DNA from: Paralichthys olivaceus
Lineage: Eukaryota; Chordata; Actinopteri; Pleuronectiformes; Paralichthyidae
Direction of reading: 5' to 3'
DNA: 64,000 bases
NCBI RefSeq assembly: GCF_024713975.1
Contig: NC_091094.1
Coordinates: forward strand, 23,770,501-23,834,500
In this document: piece by piece, positions 49,562-63,600 of the stretch
Numbering within the stretch: position 1 is the first letter of the stretch
How the letters are laid out: the number at the start of each line of letters is the position of its first letter
Translations under genes and position numbers: made by a program
The notes under the pieces: generated by a model
The model's database searches: none
Told to the model about the DNA's origin: nothing
The model's input: only the letters and a program-made list of their open reading frames with translations

Positions 49562-50760
49562 ACTGCAAGTCCCCCCTGCAGCCGTGTGTGACCATAAACC
49601 AGCTTGTCCTTGAATCCAGTTTGACTCTCACTGGGATTGAGGATAACTGCACCTCGTACGCAAGACGAACGCCTCGTCCCGCTTTTGGACACTCCTCCAA
49701 AATGGCTACCTGGCATTTGATGTGGGCATAGAAATCAATTTTCATTTGAAGGTTTTTTTTACTGGAATATTTTATTGATCTTCTTATCTTGTATTTTTAA
49801 TTTTCCCTTAAAAGGGGCTTGTTTCGGCAGCCTCGAGTTTGTCGGCTGGATTTTTTTTGTTCTTTCTTGCGCTCTATGGGTTTGTTTCAGTGCTGTGGTG
49901 GTCTGGTTCTAAAGCCACTCTCTCCAGCCATTTGGGACATTGTGACACGATTGGTGGTGTAGGTTTTGTACCCTTTAAGCCCAGTGTACCACACTACCAG
50001 GATCAGAACAGAGCCATACCAGCCCTCACTATTTATGAAATTGTTCACTTATGAGCTACAGCCACCATTTCAATTCCTGACTGAAGCACATGTAAAATAT
50101 TCTTTAGTCGAGCTATGACCTGAACCTAACCCCCCACCCCCCGCTCACCACAACTATGTTACTCCACCAAGCCTCCACCTGTTGATTGTTTTAAAATTTA
50201 CCTCTCCATCAATGTGAGATGGGAGACCTTTTTTTTTTTTCCATTGTGTCCTTATATTATTTTAACCACATTTTTGCAAAGATACACTACCAATCCCGCT
50301 GAAGTATAGTATGACATGCTACTTTGTAGACATGTCCTCTGTAAAATGATATATTTTGGATGCATAAAACCACCATAATTTATAAAAATCATTTCAATTC
50401 AATAAGTTCTTTTGGAGTATGTTTTTTTTGTTCTGTCTGCCAGTTGTAGTTTCCAAAACCAGCTGTAAGTACAAAGATGACCTCTGCTTTCTTTGTATCG
50501 TGATGTCACCATGTTGTTTCACCGACAGATATCCAGAGCAGTTTCTGGTTCCAGTTCTACACCTGTTTTCTGCAGCTGTACTTTTTGATATTTAGGATTT
50601 TAAATTTCTGTAAAGTAGATTTTTGTAGATTGTAATACAGTATGTGTTCACTGCCTTTGTGAAACCATATATAATTGTATAATTTCTGTGTATACTCTGA
50701 ATGCTTTTGCTTTCAATGCGGTATTCAGAATCAGCAATAAATGTTAACATTTTTATGCGT
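49562..50760 (+). other. ppp4r2: ppp4r2 3' UTR (inferred)
   Basis: About 1.2 kb of T-rich non-coding sequence from the stop to the AATAAA at 50736-50741. The GT-rich gcgtggtggttttgc just after it fits a downstream cleavage element. Confidence 0.7.
50736..50741 (+). terminator. ppp4r2: ppp4r2 polyadenylation signal
   Basis: AATAAA in cagcaataaatgtt, followed about 15-20 bases later by a GT-rich stretch. Confidence 0.7.
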
Positions 50761-51204
50761 GGTGGTTTTGCTTATTTGCACACAGCATCTCATTTATGTG
50801 CAGTACTAGTGTTAATAATGTTGTTTTATGCTGGACACAGCTGGATACTGTAGCTGTCTCAGCAGTTGGCATTTTGACTCCTAGCTGAAAAGCACATGTG
50901 TAATTAATAACTGTGAAATTTTGATTGTAATGCATGAACCGAGTATCAGTGAGCTGATGCTTTACACAGTTCCACTGGAACAACAGCTGGGACTCATATC
51001 AAACCAGATTCATTGATGTCACTAGAAAGACCTGTGCTCCTGCTGTGTCAGAATGTCAGTCATGAATAGGGCATTTTCAGAATTTCCTACATTTTTTTTG
51101 TTGGTTAAAAAAAATTGTTGGACTCCAGGTTTTCAAAAAACAACTCAAACCTTTGCCCAAGTCCATACTTCAAAGGATGTCCAACTGGCTTCCCTGCACC
51201 ACTG

Positions 51205-51390
51205 CCCGTTAACAAATCTCTATTCCGTCCATCCATTATCTATAATCCTTTTGTTTGGGAGCTGGAGCCAATCCCAGCTGACGTTGGGCGAGAGGCAGGG
51301 TACCCTGGACAAGCGGCCAGCACATCCCAGGGTCAAAATATATACACAACCATTCACAACTACGGTCAGTTAAGAGTCAACAATTAAGTG
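51205..51390 (+). repeat. Dispersed fish repeat, copy 1
   Basis: tccgtccatccattatctat, then gagctggagccaatcccagc, gagaggcagggtaccctgga, caagcggccagcacatccca and ccattcacaactacggtcag. It shares its second half with 63474-63600, and I recognise it as an abundant teleost repeat. Confidence 0.65.
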
Positions 51391-51397
51391 CTATCCA

Positions 51398-51399
<2 letters not shown>

Positions 51400-51431
<32 letters not shown>
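51400..51431. repeat. (AT)n microsatellite
   Basis: About 16 AT units next to the dispersed repeat. Confidence 0.95.
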
Positions 51432-51434
<3 letters not shown>

Positions 51435-54400
51435 ATATGGGTTAATTTGCCATGTTACAGCAGAAAAGAAGACAGTCAAAACAGAGACCTCAGTCAAAGC
51501 AATAAGCAAACTTATTAAAAATTAAACATTTTGAACTGATTACAATTTTTATTGATGTGGGATACATTCAAAAATATGTGACTTTTGAGTCACCTCAAAT
51601 TTGACTTCAGACTTAAGTGAATTGGGAACTCAAATACTTCACTTGTAAGATGTACTTTGATTTCACAGACTGCTGCAAGGTGTCGAGGTCCTGAGAAGCA
51701 GTTCATATTTTACACACACATTTAAACTCACGCAGGATGTGCAACTAATAACACTAACAATCTAGTGTGAGGTGACCCAGCGAGCCCTGCCATGCTGCCT
51801 GCATGCACCAGAACCCTGGCAGTGACATACCATGAATGAAACACAGCCTTTTTTATTATTAGCTACACATGTGTTCGACAAGTTATTTCCCACATTAATC
51901 CTCCTGTTATAATTTGTCTGGATCAGCTTTGATCTCCAGCACACTACTTCCCTACATGGTCCCACAAACATAATATGCAGTACAATTACATGCACTCGCA
52001 GACATTATTTGCATTTTAAAAGAAAAAAAAGGTTTGTTTAAGGCTTTTCTCTCAGTGTCTCTGGGTAGTTGTTCCTCATTAATGGAAGTAATGAACCCAT
52101 CAGCACGACTGTTGTCACATCCCTCCCCTGTGTCACACACAGAGGGCAGAGGAACCATGTATGAAAATTAATGAAGGCAGCCAATTTGACTTTGAGATTT
52201 TTCATGGGGCAGCTTTGTAAAAGCTCAGCAACTACATGGTTTTGGTCACAGTTAAAATACACAGAGGGGCGAACCATAGCTCATTAAAATAAAGATGACT
52301 TTTCACGTCCCCTTGAACAGCTCGGCTCAAAACCCTGCTCCTGTTGGTCAGTTTACAAACGCGTCTGTCACTGCTGTCGTTTGACTGCTGAAATTTGCCC
52401 AGGCTCTCGGAGGAAATAAGAAGTGGACTGCATTAATCCTCGCAGCGCTGTTTTAAATTGGTGGCCTTTGAAGACTTGTCCCCGGGGAAACAAATGCCAG
52501 GTCAGGAGGGATATTAAAAAGCTGCATGACACCTAATGATTGTTAATCTGACCCCAGCTTCATGAATTTAAAGGTTTCACACACTTTTATTAGAGGTGTC
52601 CAAAAATATCCACTTGACTCTTTACACTTGTTATAAAAGCAGTTTACACTGTACCACAGTTACTCCTTAGTTCATCATTACTGCAAATATAGACTATTCT
52701 TCTCTATTCTTCCCTTAAGAAGCAACATTTCTAATATTTATTTGATATAGAATAAATTGAAAAAGTAAATAACTGCAGTGCCTGGGTTTCTCTTCATATC
52801 ACAACAGAAGTGCTCATGAAAATAAGAAAATGTTGATTATTCAGTTAGTTTTTTCCTATCTTTGGGTTTTACTCACATTTATTTTGAAAAACACTACACT
52901 TCCTGCACTGTCTGTCTCATAACTGGTAGAGATACTGTAAATTGTCTGCAGGTATGATATTATAATAGTCTATGTAGCAGCTGGAGTGAAAGCTGCAGTG
53001 AGTGAACTGAAGTCTTTGATCAGACCAGTCAGTAAAATAACTATGAAATTAAACTCTCTCCCAGAGCCCCCCGACAGTGGACCCCTGGGGGTCTCGGGAC
53101 CCCCCTCGAATCCCACTTGGCCGCTGTGAGGCGTTACACTCGGGTTTCATGCATCAGAAGCCGCCTCGAGAGAAGAACTTTTAAATGGAAGTGTGGTCAG
53201 CATGCAGCGCATAACAAATCACACTAATAGTCTTGAGTCATCGAGTTAAGTGGAAGCACTCCCCTCGATGACTTTGACAGGATTAAAAGATGAAATACAG
53301 GAAATCTTAAAGAAAGTGATTATAACACAGGAGTTACTCTCTCAGTTCATGGTTGAGCGGGACTGAGAGCTCACAGTCACGTCCTCTCTGATTGGGTCAG
53401 GCAATGCTGCGCGCAGTCTTCGTGCCATCCAATAGAGGGTACTGTTTAGTTTCCAACCCAGACCAAACGTGGCCCCTGAAATCAGAATGCTGGCCGAGTC
53501 ATCCTGCTCCTGCGAGAGAATGCATGCAGGCTGTGACACACGCTGTGCGCCTCCTTATGTGCTGTCTTGAAAAAGGCACACAGACACTCTGTCCTCCTTC
53601 ATCCCTGTGCAGCTCTGTCCGCAGGATGAACTCTTGCCTGTCTAAAATTGTCTCCCTGTCTTAGTGTGAGGGGACGTCACAGCACGCTGCCTGTGAACAC
53701 TTGTGAATGAGCTGAAGATGACATAGCCGTCGTTTTCTTTACTCTCCAGATGCCAGTGAGAATGTCTGATGCTTATGCTGGATTTAGCCTGTGACACATT
53801 CAACACACCTCTTGAGAAACCACAGATCGACTCCCACGTGTCTCATTTCTAGAAGAAGAAAAAAACTCTTTCATCGGAATGATCTAAAATATGCTACTTG
53901 TAAACACTAGCCTTGGATCATTTGGCGCTTTCAAGGCAATGCAGTGTGTTTTCAGAAAATAAACAAGGTCAGAAACTGATTTCCTCCACATGGTTTTAAG
54001 ATTTCTTAGTGTCTGTTGGTCAATTTCAGGTCCTGGATCAGGTGTGGGTGTAAATGTCAAGTTACATTTTTCTGGCACAGCAGGGTGAAACATTCTGATC
54101 CACTCTGACAAAATGGCAAACAGCAGTGAGTGGGATGCGGTGTGTTGGCAGACTGGAAAGGTCTGGGAGAGTGGGACATTTATTTACCACCACTTCAAGA
54201 CCACCAAGCACACCTGAAAACAGAGGCAGCCAGGAGCCTCCACCGCAGGAGGCCTCCAGACAGGCTTCACAAGAACCGCTCAGCAAAGTGGGTACAGTGT
54301 GAAATACTGTGTAACGCTCTGAAATGGTCAGTGAAAAAAAAAGGATAATTCTGATGTTTGAGGAGGGGATTTTTGTGAAGCTCAGTGAGGGGGCGGGACT

Positions 54401-54643
54401 CTCAGCACTGACCACGGGACGTGGACGCTATTGAATTTCCCCTTCTCTGTCAGAATGACATCATCACAGAGGAAGTTAGTGGAGGACTGCTTTGATTTAG
54501 ATGGTGTATCTGTATCGTTCCTCATCAGACTGGCTTTCAGTCCTGTGACAGCTGTGTGGATCTGTACATTAAGGAGAGATTGTGTATATGACTTGTACAG
54601 AAACACTTGACATATCTTGACACATTCACCTTGGTCTCAGACA

Positions 54644-54931
54644 CAGGGGTGTTGCAACAGGGTAGGCATGGCATGCAATTTCCTGGGGCCCTGAGCTGAG
54701 AGGGGGCCTCTGAGTACAGCTGTTTACAGCAATTACAATTTAGTGAAAACCTCCTTAAATTATATGATTTGTTATGTAAAGGAAACTGCAACAACACCAT
54801 GGTTGAAAACCCTCAATAACAAGGCAATTTTAGAGTTTTAGAATTCTAGAATGAAAGGTGTTTCAATGTTCAACATAGGGCCCCCAGGTTCATTTTGCCT
54901 GAAGCCCCTTTAGTCCCTTGAAACACTCCTG
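54644..54931. mobile_element. hAT MITE with 8-bp target duplication
   Basis: The ends caggggtgttgc and gaaacactcctg are inverted repeats with few mismatches. They are flanked by ctcagaca (54636-54643) and ctcaggca (54932-54939), a 7/8 match of the length hAT elements make. 288 bp, non-coding. Confidence 0.75.
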
Positions 54932-55364
54932 CTCAGGCACATAGGAAATTAGCAAACAAGCATCTAGGACAGTCCAGAATAGTATTGCAGCTACCTAACA
55001 ACAACAATTGACCATTTAGAAACTTCACCAACTTTTCATGAGTAATCAAGAGGCCTGTATTAGATGACCACATTTGATGTGCAGGTCAGGCAAGAAGTAA
55101 ATACTAAAATGAAGTCTAAATAAGAAACTGAAAAGAAGTCAGTGAAGCGTTTGAGAAGATTTACCCAGAAATAATAATCTCTCTCTTATTATGTCACTTT
55201 GATCCACACTAAAACATTGGATGGCTTGTCATAACATTTTACACCGACAACATTTGTGCCCAATTAAATGTCTCCACATCAACTCGATGTATTACCACCA
55301 CATTTTCTAACAGATATTCGTGGTTCCTAAATTACATATCCTGATGACTTGTGAAATAACAATA

Positions 55365-55725
55365 AAACAGAGATCAGGCCCAGCAGGAAACAAATGCAAA
55401 AATCGAACAAGGCAGAAAAAAACAACATGAAAACACTGGAGGCAAAACACACAGAGACTAAGACCATAGCTAAACAGAAGACCTGGCAGAACCGAGGACT
55501 TAAATACAAACTGAACTGATGACAAACTAGAGACAGGTGGCACGGGACAAACAGGTGAAACAGATCAAGGCAACCAAACCGGAGGGAAACACACAAAGGC
55601 AGGAAGTAAAAAACACAGAAACATAAGGAAGGTTTCAAAAATAAAACAGGAAACATAATTAAACACAAATCTAAACACAGAATGAAAGAAAATCTGAAAA
55701 CAAGGAAATACAGGTAGAAGTCAAA
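55365..55725 (-). repeat. A-rich interspersed repeat, unclassified
   Basis: A long run of aaacaca/aaacagg words with gacaggtggcacgggacaaa and caggtgaaacagatcaaggc blocks of a type seen repeatedly in fish genomes. The minus-strand reading frames through it are low complexity and not genes. Confidence 0.45.
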
Positions 55726-57105
55726 AATCCAAAAGAGTCCATACTAATATCAGACCAACAAAGGCAGGTTTATGCCATGGCTGACATAGGTCAGGAAAAC
55801 AAGTTCAAAATCAACAATGAATTATTTCCAGGATCATATCCTTTAATAAAAAGTTGACCACCAAAAACAAGAATTTCTGTTTTGCCATTGTGAAGTTGCA
55901 GGACATAATGACACCCACTCTTTTACATCTTTAATTCATTCAGGGAGCTAACTGATGGCAGGTTTCATCCACCAGATGATGGTCTGATGCTCAAGCAGTG
56001 TCAACATTTACATTTTATTTATGTCCATACTAAAATATCCATCTAAACCAGGAAACATGACCAGTATTCATCAGGTTATGGCCTCTCTGCAGGTTTACCA
56101 CACTCTGTCACTTCACACTAATGAAGTACACTAATTGACTTTACTCACCGTGTTGGCAGCACAGGGCCCGTCTGCTTCCACCAGCCACTCAGTTTAATGA
56201 CACTGAAGAGCCTTGTTTATAACAGCCCCAGGCTTTTAGAGGCGATTTCCAGAGATACGACCAGCTCTTTGCCCAGGGATGTAATAAGTGTGAATGGGAG
56301 ACTAATAAAGGTGCAATTACAGCAGTTGCGTGCATGTGCGGCAACGCTGCTGTTGAGTGGGACTGTAGATGTGCATCCTGCAGCTGAAGAGGCATGTTGC
56401 TTAGATGCTTTACAGTGAAGATGATAATGGACTGTTAGAACACACTGGAGAAGCACATCGGGAAATGTTCGTCTGAGCTGCTGCTGTCTGTCCAAGCGAG
56501 AGCTGTAATTCTTCAGCTGTGTGGTTCAAGCATGTCTGACGACATAGAGTCATAAATAAATAAGAAAGTGACTGCGCTCTTTGCACTAAATGCAGTTAAT
56601 GTTTATTTATTCAAGCCCCTCAAATCCAGCAAAATGAAATAGACTCTTTCGAGATGGCCACTTAAACTGTATTGATCTGTCTTTCAGCTGGAGGAACATA
56701 TAGTTGAAATGTAGCGCGCCATGGATGGTTGAAAACTGCTGCTGTGGGAGGCCGGAAAAAAATTGTGAGTCATAAGCGCAGTTCATTCAACACAACAACG
56801 GACTTCATGTCACATTTAGAGCTGCTTGTTGTATTCCAAATCAATAGGCAGTAAAGAAGAGTTACTCACCAAGCCCTTCACATGGCTGCGAGGTACAGAG
56901 ACCATGCAGCATATTACGTGGACAGGACGTGAATTACTGGTGTTACATCATGGCACATATTTTAAATGGATAAGCAAGATGGAGATAATAAAATGTTTAG
57001 ACCATCTAAATATAAAAATCAAGACATCCTAATATGTGAACTTCAGCTTTACCTCAACACATGTACAGTTAGACAATACTGTTTTATTGTAGTACTGTGC
57101 CATAC

Positions 57106-57268
57106 TAAGGCTACATCCATACTAGTACGTTTTATTGTTGGTAGTAACGATCCCTGTCCACACAAGCATTTTGGCTCTGGATCCATTTTAATGCTCGTCA
57201 GCAGGCGGTTGTCAATGTCTTTGTCATAGTTTTCCAAACATCTCGGTGGTTGTATGGATGTAGCCTTA
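57106..57268. mobile_element. Short MITE with taaggctacatccatac ends
   Basis: taaggctacatccatac at the left is matched exactly by gtatggatgtagcctta at the right, in inverted orientation (163 bp overall). Flanks tgccatac and tgtcgtac match at 6 of 8 bases, compatible with a hAT-type 8-bp duplication. Confidence 0.78.
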
Positions 57269-60200
57269 TGTCGTACATGAACACATTTCTGTCCTGTAAG
57301 AGGTAGACAGTGCTGATATACTGTATGAATATTGTGTTCATTTTATCCCAGTGAAAGACCTTCACTATAATTAGCGTGTTTTTCTTTCTGCATCTGAAAG
57401 TGATGTCTGTGAAGTCTTTCCATTACCGCTTGTCATGCTGAGATTCTAATTCCTCACTCCAGTGGGGGGATTCTTTGAAAATAAGGACCATTCCACAATC
57501 ATTTCATGTAGCACATTGTTGCTTGTAGATTTTTCAGATATGCAGACTCGCAGTCGAATGCCAGTGTTTTATTTGGAATAAGTAAAATGAATCGTTGCTG
57601 TCTTCGAAAGGCTGTGAACGTGTTCAAAAGCAAACCTTGGGCCAGGAGGTGAAAATACATAATACTTCTACAATTTCAGTTTTGGCAAATACCAGGAGTG
57701 GGAGCAGGGGAAAACATCAGCGAGCTTGCCTCTGTTCAAATAATTTTTCACCATTTAACATTCTGTGTCTTATTTTATTTATCTCATCCATAAATAGACC
57801 TGTTAAAATAACAGGTTGTTATTTCTACATCTTTAGAATGAGTAACTAAAGATGGTGTAACCATGTCTTGGTGGCCAACGCTAATAAGCTATTCAGCAGC
57901 TTTAGTGCAGTCTGTACCAAGAAGATGCTTCTACACTTGAACCATAGACTGTATATAAATGAGATTTGAACAGAGGCAATCAAGTATTTTTTGCCAATCC
58001 AAAATTTACTCCCACGCTGGCAGAGCCTCCGTTGGTTTTTTGGGTCAGCACCTTGTGTCTGTGTGTGAAACTCCAGTCGGACTTTGTTTTTTCTAAACTC
58101 TTGCAGTCAGCCTGTTGTGACAGTGCTTTACCTAACACTTCAGGATGTAGGTGTTATCCTCACTCTCGCTCTTTGAACATGAGCACTCATGCAGCCAGCC
58201 AACGGGTGAGATAAATCCTTTGGATCTAGTGGGAGATGTGGCAGCACAGAGGAAGAACGGCATGTTTTTCCCTCTCATTCTCCTTTTCTCTTTTTCCTTG
58301 TTCTGTTGCTCCCACCCTGCTGAGCGAAGCCTTTAATTTGGAATGTATATAATGGATAAATTAGCTGTCAACCAATAAATCTGCAGAAAGGGAGCCACAG
58401 AGGTTCATGCGAATTGACCCAGGAAACTGCGCTGTGAGAAAAGTTGAGCAGAGAGGGATGAGGTGTGGGAGGACGGGCCGCGGTGAGTTATGGCTCCGCT
58501 GGGCCATAAACAAAACACAAGCAATGGGGCCTTTGAAGCTAACAAGACCACGCAAGGGTCAAATACGTAGTTAGAGACATTTATGTCTTTGGCATTCAAA
58601 GAGTTTGGCTTGCATTATACATCCGATGGAACAAAATGTAAGCAGCTGAGACAAAAACGTCTTTGAGAAATTCAGAAAAGGCAAAATTCAACTTAAACAA
58701 TTCTAAAATTCAAAATATAGCGAGCATGAAAAACAGTACAATGTTTTATACAAAAATATATAATGCTTAATTTTTGTTGAGAGAGGAATTATATTCCTGG
58801 GTCATTTCATTTTTGATGGTTATCCCTGTGTGTGGTTATGATGAAGGTGACATACCCGCTGCTCTCGCTGACAGGATACGCGCTGTCTTATTGCCTGTGC
58901 TGACCTTTAACTCAAAGTGCAGAAAGATGGCTCAAAGACAGAAGCATTGACAGCTAACTCACAGGCCTGGCTACAGATAATCATGGTGCCACCGTATGCT
59001 TGTAACAGAAGGTCTCTTAAAGTTAATGGGGATTTTGAACTTTCAAACCATACTTTCTTTCTCTGTTTTTCGTCTCTCTCTTTCAATCTTCACTTTCTGT
59101 CTGATCTACACACCTGGCTCTGTTTAGAGCTTTATAAATTCCATCAAAAGTTTATGACAAACTTGATGAGATCATATTTTGTTCTTGATAGAAAGTTCTT
59201 GTTATCACAATAAACAAAACTATTTCAAAGCACCAGCATGCTAGCATGGCTGTAAATGCATTTTTCCTGTATTTTTTTTACGTTCAAATGACAAATAATA
59301 ATAAAAAAAAAAAAAACTATGCCTTGTCTTTGTTTCAATCAGTAATATAATTAAGCTCACTTTCCTCTTAACTACTCAAATATCTGTACTTCTATGTGAT
59401 ATATACTTTCTCCTGCGAATGGTCGAGGATTGACAAGATTCAGTTATCACACATGGTACACATATACATATACTAAAACTTACACTGTGAATCAGATTAA
59501 TAATTCCCCATTAAACTATGATGGTTTGGCTTGACAAGAGGGTGAATGTATCAAAGTGGCCATAATCAATACTTTACGTCTGATCATAAACTACATTGTA
59601 ACTGTTATGACAGGTTCGTTCATGTTGTGTAGACCTTTACACATTTTAATACTTACAAAGGAAAACCAAATGTTCCTTTCCTGCCATCAATCCCTGTGAT
59701 GTTTCTGAGTTGTTCCATCTTGTACTTGTGAAAAATCAGAAAAGCTTATGGGTTTAATTATGCATCTTACATACAAGATATATTTAGTTACCTCTGGAGA
59801 CTCATTTATTCTGGCTGTCACGTACGAGTTACAAGCAAGCACATTGTTCCGGATTGAAATGTGTGATAAAACTCAGTTGTCACTTTTTGAAACCATATCA
59901 GCTGATCAGACATTAGTATTTCACGGTTGCCATGTTTGACAAAATCGCAAGTATCAGAAAAATAAAGTGTGTAAAGACACAGAAGAGAGTAATTCACAGT
60001 TTCTCACATGGGGTGAAATGTCCCAATCTAAAGCTCATTCAGAAAAGGCTGTCTTTTAAGTTGGAGAAACACATTGTTTTCATCTCACATAATTTTGTCT
60101 TGAGGGATGTCTTGGAACCATATCTGAAGTAACATTTATATGAAAATAAGCCATTTTAAAGGTCAGTATTTTATTGTCTTCGATTTGATTCACCAGACAA

Positions 60201-62091
60201 TAAATCCATTGTTTTACATATCAGAGTTATCACAGTAATCTTAATACCATTATCTTAAACCATGGATCAGTCATGCAAATCTAGGTCAGAATGATTGTTC
60301 TGAATACACAAATCAACTTATGAATGTGGTTTAGTAAAGAGTGCAAGAAATGCATAGTGTCATGTAAAGTAACATTTTGCAACATTTTTTATTTTCCATT
60401 TTTCATGTCAGCATTACTTTTTTAGATGCAGCTCTGAGTTTATCGTGAATTTAACATTTTTGGAATAAAACCCTTCAAATATTCAGAGTTCATAGACTTA
60501 AATGCTCTGAGGACATGCCTCCACATCTAAGAGCAACCTTTTTGACTGCGAGAACATGAATATGTGGTTCAGCACTTCTTTCTGTTTATCCAGCAGCTTG
60601 TTCTCTTTTATCTGAGATGTGCTAACACTGTCTTCACACCTGCTGAACTTGCTGGAGCAGTGTGGTGCCTCCAAGGTTTTATTTTATTTTAATTTAGGTC
60701 ATGCAAAAACTCAGACACAACAACCTGTGCCTCAAGTATTTCCTGGTTTCACCTTCAAAATTAATTGTGGCTAAGATGGTAAATAAAGCAATGCAAAAAA
60801 TATTTTCCAGGCTTGTTAAGCAGGTACGTGCATCTCAGTCTCCTTTGTGAAACAGCATCAGAATCAGCAGTACTCGCAGGCAGCAGAGACGCCCCCTTAT
60901 CAGTTAATGGATGAGTACACTGGAATGTCGGCGTGTTCTTCGCTCTGACATTTAAACCGATGAGTCCTGCTCTCTGGCTCAAACGCAAACTGCCAGACCA
61001 GTGGGGGGATGTCCACTTTTATCCCAAAGATAATAAAAATACATGAGGATAGCGAAGCCAAATATGTGATCGACTAATCTCCTGGCGTTCTGTGGTGGCA
61101 GGGGGACGTCCCAGAATTGATTATGGGAGTTTTTTTGTTTGCATTGCATGCCATATTGTTATCTCCCATTTAAAGAGTGTGTAAAGAGTAGCCAGGCATT
61201 AATCACAAAGCTGGGGTTCAGTCAAACCTAAGGAGGAGTAATCAATTATAGTCTGACAGACATGGAGAAAAAGCTGAGTTTGCACCCCAGGCTGCTCACA
61301 TTATCATAATCACCCCCTTAAGTGATGCAGACCTGTGACAATGAATTCATGAACTATCTGAAAACTAAAACAAGCTGAATTTATGTTGGTATTCATTAAA
61401 CAATTAAAGGCCTTTGGCATTAAAGAGATGGAAGGAACATTTTGTAGGAATTGATTTTGACTGTGGGGTCAATCAAAGCTTAACATTTATGTTAACAGAT
61501 TAACCTGCAACATTGTGAAAAGATGTCAAAGTCAATTTGCTGTAATACTTACTTAAGTTCTACCAAGAATAGCATAATGTACACAATTTTATTTGTTGTT
61601 AATAGATTTTTATAATCCTATGATTTATAGATGTTTTGTTTCTGTCTGTTAGTCCTCTGATCTGGTATCAGAGAGGGTCTCATGAAATATGTTCTCAAGT
61701 TGCATCATGGGAAGTGTAGAATATGGGGTTTCATAGCTTGATCCAGTCAGAACTAAAAGTTTATACAACTTGGCCTTAACTGCTTCAGTTTTTACTATTC
61801 TTTTATTTGTGTGTGACTTGCAGTTCATCCAATCTAAAGTGTCCAAGTACATAATATGCACAGAAAACTATCAGTTATCTATTTTTGGTCACTTGGGGGC
61901 AGCAGAACAAGCAGCAAACTAAACAGTGATGCATTACAAAGAAGATAATGGCTAACATGTTAGCTAACATCATCTTATTTACACATCCAGCAGCAGTAGA
62001 GCAAAATGACAATGTATTTGGAGGTGTGTTTCTGGCTACCTGATGACCTTGAGTTTAATTTTCAATCTCTATTTGCTCTGTTTTGGTCTCT

Positions 62092-62489
62092 ACCACAGAC
62101 TGTATATAAAGATGGATGACACACTTCCTTCTACTATCCAGAAATGAGGCCAAAACCTTGGATACCAACGCTGCATCCAGTTCAATTGGAGCCATTCTAT
62201 GCAGTAGTGAGGCCCCATACTGCTCGACCAATCGTGACTCAGTCACAGGTGTCAATCATGACATTACCCCCCGTTTTTATAGACTCAAATAACTAATAAA
62301 AGCAAACTTACAGGAAAAATGAACACATGGACATACACTGCATCAGTCTGACAAGTACCACTGTAAATGACAGAAACCATCTTTGAGAAATAATATTTCA
62401 TTAACGTGGAGGAGGCTGGATTTTCTACTACATTGTAATGCTTTGGCCTCATTTTAGAAGACACATGTCCATTATATACAGTCTATGGT
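62092..62489. mobile_element. MITE with accacagactgtatata ends
   Basis: The left accacagactgtatataaag and the right ttatatacagtctatggt are near-perfect inverted repeats about 398 bp apart, with ggtctct on both sides as a possible target duplication. A lone matching end, accatagactgtatataaat, occurs at 57941-57960. Confidence 0.72.
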
Positions 62490-63473
62490 CTCTTCTAACT
62501 CCTCAGAGAAACATCTTCTTAGCAGCTGAATGCTATGTTCTCCATCTGTGTTTTTCTTTTTGCTATTTGTTGCTGCAGGCAGTGTGCAGTGTATTATCAG
62601 ACCTTTAAAGTAGTGACAGCTACCGGGTGTTAAAGGAAATATGCTGTTTGAGAATAGACAAACCCAAAACAGCAAAGCTGTGGGCCATGAAAAAAATTGG
62701 CTTAAAGATGCTAAAATCATCCGTAGAGCTTAATGCAATAGAACAGTTGTGTCAGAGGATTTCAAATAGTTCATATTTATTTGTATGTTTGTTTTAGACA
62801 TTTTAGCATTTCATACACCTGAGTTAGCAATAGTACTTGAGTTTGAATATAATAAACTAAATATCTGAATGCTGCCCTAATTGTTGTTGCCTCATTAGAC
62901 ACAAAAGATGTGTTTGATGACTAAGTTGTGTGGATCAGAAGAGACATGGAGCTGCTTTTGTCCTCAGTAATGATGCACTAAACTGATAATTGGAGGATCA
63001 TATGGGACTGAGGGTATGAGGTCCCTCTAACAGATGGTCAGAGTCTGGAGTCAGATAAATAAACCATTAGCTCAGCAAAGAGACGCTGCCATGTGACGGT
63101 GCCTCATGCCACGTTCACTAACAACTTTCACTAACATGAAACCACACAGTGTGCTGTCTGATCTTGGTTTTACACGGATAGGCCACTTTTCCTCGGCTGA
63201 GGAAAAACTGTGGGCGATGAACAGAAGCCACCACTGTAACATCCATGTGTTGTCATGACGACAAGAGGAAAGAAAAGATACAAATCTTTGTTGTCAGCCT
63301 TCATGTGTCAGATCTTGACAGCAGGATTCTCTGCTGATTGGACTGATTCATGTTGACGCCAGCCAGACTGACTGACTACTCTGGATTTCACTTGAATCAC
63401 AGGCAGTAAACGGACTCCTGCTGCTTCCATCACTGCAAGTTGGCAAATGTACATGAATCTGACTTTGATTCCA

Positions 63474-63600
63474 GAGGCGGGTTACACCCTGGACAGACAA
63501 CCAGCATATCGCAGGGCCAACATACAGAGACAAACATTCACTCTAACATTCACACCTCGGTCAATCTTCAGTTGAGTCTCCAATCAACCTAACCCCAATC
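63474..63600 (+). repeat. Dispersed fish repeat, copy 2
   Basis: gaggcgggttacaccctgga, then cagcatatcgcagggccaac, acatacagagacaaacattc and cacctcggtcaatcttcagt parallel the second half of 51205-51390. Confidence 0.65.

Noticed and set aside
55307..55668. 113-aa minus-strand Phe/Leu/Cys-rich frame resembling a membrane protein
   Set aside because: It comes from an A-rich interspersed repeat; hydrophobicity follows from T-rich antisense codons.
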